From Microbispora sp. H13382 (GTDB taxonomy: Bacteria > Actinomycetota > Actinomycetes > Streptosporangiales > Streptosporangiaceae), in the NCBI RefSeq assembly GCF_014161445.1, contig NZ_JABBXA010000020.1, forward strand, positions 1 to 64,000: 64,000 nucleotides of DNA. Reading direction: 5' to 3'. The position numbers and the translations under genes were made by a program. Below, one piece after another: positions 62,003-64,000 of the stretch. Every line of letters begins with the position of its first letter. Within the stretch, counting starts at the first letter, position 1. A model generated the notes under the pieces. That model was not told where the DNA came from, did no database searches, and saw nothing but the letters and a program-made list of their open reading frames with translations.

Positions 62003-63904
62003 ATGACCATGACGTCGAAACTCACCCTCCGTAACCGTCTCGCGGAGGAGGAGTTCGTGGTCACAATCGACCGTCGGGGATTCGCCAAACTGGCCGGGCT
62101 GGGCGCGGTGGGATCGGTCATGAGTCCGGCCCTGGGCGCGGCCCCCGCCTCGGCGGCGCGCGCGCCGTACGCGGGAGAACGCTGGCAGGCCTGTCTTCGG
62201 GTGGCGCGCGACCACCTGCTCGTCGACAAGGACGGCGACGACCTCAAGCACCGCTACCTGAAGGTGCTCATCGACGAGGGCCTGCCCAGGACCCGTACGC
62301 CCAAGAGGGTGCTGATCGTGGGGGCGGGCATCTCCGGCCTCGTGGCCGCCACGCTGCTGAAGCGGGCCGGGCACCACGTCACCGTCATCGAGGCCAACGG
62401 CAACAGGATCGGCGGCCGGATCAAGACCTTCCGGACGGGGTTCCAGGACCGGCGGCAGTACGCCGAGGCGGGGGCGATGCGCATCCCCGACTTCCACCCG
62501 CTGACGCTGGCGCTCATCGACAAGCTCGGCATCACGCGCAGGCCCTTCTACAACGTCGACGTGCCGCCCGGCGCGCAGCCCCGCGGACCGGTGCCGCCGG
62601 TCGTCTACACCTCCTACCAGGGGCGGGAGTGGCGTTCCGGCCCGCCCAAGGGGACCTTCACCGCCCCCGCGCGGATGAACCACACCCTCATCCACGTCAA
62701 CGGCCTCACCCAGCGGCGCGACGAGTACGCCAAGGACCCTCGCCGGATCAACGCCTCGTTCGGCCTCAGGGACGGCCGCACCGCGGCCCAGATCCTCGAC
62801 GCGGCACTGGACCCGGCGAGGGACTACTACTCCGTGCGGAGGGGTGACAAGCGGATCGACAAGCCGCTGCCGGATCTGATCGACGGCTGGGCCCGGCTGC
62901 TGCACGACTTCGACGGCTACTCGATGTACGCCTACCTGAAGGAGCACGCGAAGCTGAGCGACGAGGCGATCGACGCCATCGGCACGCTGGAGAACCTCAC
63001 CTCCCGGCTGCCGCTGTCGTTCATGCACACGTTCCTCACCCGCAGCCTCGTCAACCCGGACGCGACCTACTGGGAGATGGCCGGCGGTAGCAGGGAACTG
63101 CCGTACGCGCTGGAGCCGGGCCTGCGCGAGGAGATCCGGATGGACCGCAGGGCCGTACGGATCGAGACCTCGCGTCGTGGCGTCCGCATCTCGACGGTCA
63201 GCGAGGCGGGCAGCACCGAGTCGGAGTTCACGCGGCAGACTCCGCGGGAGACGTTCGAGGGCGACGTGGCGATCATCACGGTCCCGTTCTCCGCGCTGCG
63301 CCACGTCGAGATCGCGCCGGCCATGTCCTACGCCAAGCGCCGGTCGATCATGGAGCTGCACTACGACTCCGCCACGAAGGTGCTGCTGGAGTTCCGCAGG
63401 CGCTGGTGGGAGTTCACCGAGGAGGACTGGAAGCGTGAGCTCGGCTCCCGTTACCGGCCCGGGCGGGCGGCGCACGTGACGGGCGGCGGCTCGGTCTGCG
63501 ACAACGCCAACCGGTTCATCTACTTCCCCTCGCACCCCGTGCCCGGCAGCGAGGGCGGCGTCGTGCTGGCCAGCTACTCGTGGGCCGACGACGCGACCCG
63601 GTGGGACTCGATGGACGACGAGGAGCGGTACGGCTACGCGCTGCGCGGGCTCCAGGAGGTGCACGGAGACCGCGTCGCGGAGTTCTACACCGGCCGGGGC
63701 CAGACCCAGAGCTGGATGCGCAACCGCTACGCCTTCGGCGAGGCCGCGGTCTTCACGCCCGGTCAGATGACCGAGATCCACCCCGCCATCGCCGTCCCCG
63801 AGGGCCCGCTGCACTTCGCCGGGGAGCACACCTCGCTCAAGCACTCCTGGATCGAGGGCGCGCTGGAATCGGCCGTACGCGTGGCCCTGGAGGTCAACGG
63901 CTGA
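62003..63904 (+). CDS. Exported flavin amine oxidase (L-amino-acid oxidase type)
   Basis: 633 residues. N-terminal twin-arginine motif [15 protein letters not shown] suggests Tat export. Rossmann FAD motif [22 protein letters not shown] (by its ends), [10 protein letters not shown] and the C-terminal [20 protein letters not shown] that is diagnostic for the monoamine oxidase/LAAO family. It would oxidise an amine or amino acid, producing hydrogen peroxide and ammonia. The true start may be a later GTG near 62057, closer to the Tat motif. Ended by a hairpin at the window's edge. Confidence 0.92.
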   Translation: MTMTSKLTLRNRLAEEEFVVTIDRRGFAKLAGLGAVGSVMSPALGAAPASAARAPYAGERWQACLRVARDHLLVDKDGDDLKHRYLKVLIDEGLPRTRTPKRVLIVGAGISGLVAATLLKRAGHHVTVIEANGNRIGGRIKTFRTGFQDRRQYAEAGAMRIPDFHPLTLALIDKLGITRRPFYNVDVPPGAQPRGPVPPVVYTSYQGREWRSGPPKGTFTAPARMNHTLIHVNGLTQRRDEYAKDPRRINASFGLRDGRTAAQILDAALDPARDYYSVRRGDKRIDKPLPDLIDGWARLLHDFDGYSMYAYLKEHAKLSDEAIDAIGTLENLTSRLPLSFMHTFLTRSLVNPDATYWEMAGGSRELPYALEPGLREEIRMDRRAVRIETSRRGVRISTVSEAGSTESEFTRQTPRETFEGDVAIITVPFSALRHVEIAPAMSYAKRRSIMELHYDSATKVLLEFRRRWWEFTEEDWKRELGSRYRPGRAAHVTGGGSVCDNANRFIYFPSHPVPGSEGGVVLASYSWADDATRWDSMDDEERYGYALRGLQEVHGDRVAEFYTGRGQTQSWMRNRYAFGEAAVFTPGQMTEIHPAIAVPEGPLHFAGEHTSLKHSWIEGALESAVRVALEVNG

Positions 63905-63912
63905 CTCGTGCT

Positions 63913-63945
63913 CCCGCGGGGTCCTCGTGCCCGGGACCCCGCGGG
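63913..63945 (+). terminator. Terminator of the amine oxidase gene
   Basis: Perfect 12-base-pair hairpin CCCGCGGGGTCC / GGACCCCGCGGG with a 9-base loop, 9 bases past the stop, followed by TTCACC. Confidence 0.85.
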
Positions 63946-64000
63946 TTCACCGGTCGGTGACGGAACGTCCGGGAAAAGGCCGGTTGCCCGGCACGCGCCC

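Noticed and set aside
61223-63844. 873-residue open frame antisense to the amine oxidase and GNAT genes
   Set aside because: Same cause, high third-position GC; the sense frames have clear domain motifs, this one has none.

Overview
This window comes from a high-GC actinomycete chromosome. Coding density, GTG/TTG starts, an IdeR-type regulator, class F sortases, many ECF sigma/anti-sigma pairs and small lineage-type secreted proteins point to Streptosporangiales (a Nonomuraea/Streptosporangium/Microbispora-like organism). That placement is inferred from gene content only. I see no insertion sequence, prophage, CRISPR array or rRNA operon.

Region 1 (1-10.4 kb, mostly minus strand) is the conserved transcription/translation cluster. 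Read in the direction of transcription it runs tRNA-Trp, secE, nusG, rplK, rplA, terminator, then a MarR regulator and an oppositely oriented amidohydrolase, a lipoprotein, rplJ-rplL behind an L10 leader and an apparent attenuator, two Mce-associated-like membrane proteins, and the 5' two-thirds or so of what is sequenced here of rpoB, which runs off the left edge. Region 2 (10.4-24 kb) holds an aspartate-type aminotransferase, a DUF4143 ATPase, two ECF sigma/anti-sigma modules around an adenosine-deaminase-family gene (one partner carries a PASTA domain), a methyltransferase, an OmpR-type two-component pair, an acyl-CoA dehydrogenase, two tiny genes and a thiolase.

Region 3 (24-31 kb, minus strand) is a surface-protein locus: two class F sortases alternate with three secreted substrates that share a non-LPxTG C-terminal motif (TPxGGAxTG) and low-complexity stalks. 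Region 4 (31-43 kb) contains a second acyl-CoA dehydrogenase behind a perfect palindrome, a hydrolase, a multidomain RsbU-type phosphatase, IdeR, UdgX, PdxH, citrate synthase, SerC and a third ECF sigma/anti-sigma pair.

Region 5 (43-53 kb) has a rhomboid protease, a TetR-SDR operon with its own operator, a collagen-like secreted protein, a crotonase/SDR pair, a STAS protein, and a nickel-type ECF transporter (NikMN-Q-O) preceded by a Nur-box-like site, plus a GT2 glycosyltransferase. Region 6 (53-64 kb) opens with the most unusual gene of the window: a GH1 beta-glucosidase fused in frame to a complete LacI/CebR-type repressor, with a CebR-core palindrome just upstream of its start. It continues with SDR, EF-hand, TetR, flavin monooxygenase, MFS exporter, deazaflavin-type reductase, GNAT acetyltransferase and a flavin amine oxidase with a Tat-like signal.

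How the parts fit: the ribosomal/RNAP block is housekeeping; the fatty-acid/CoA genes (two dehydrogenases, thiolase, crotonase, SDR) are scattered and individually controlled by palindromic operators; the sortase locus and collagen-like protein serve the cell surface; the GH1-LacI fusion would couple beta-glucoside hydrolysis and its own transcriptional control in one polypeptide.
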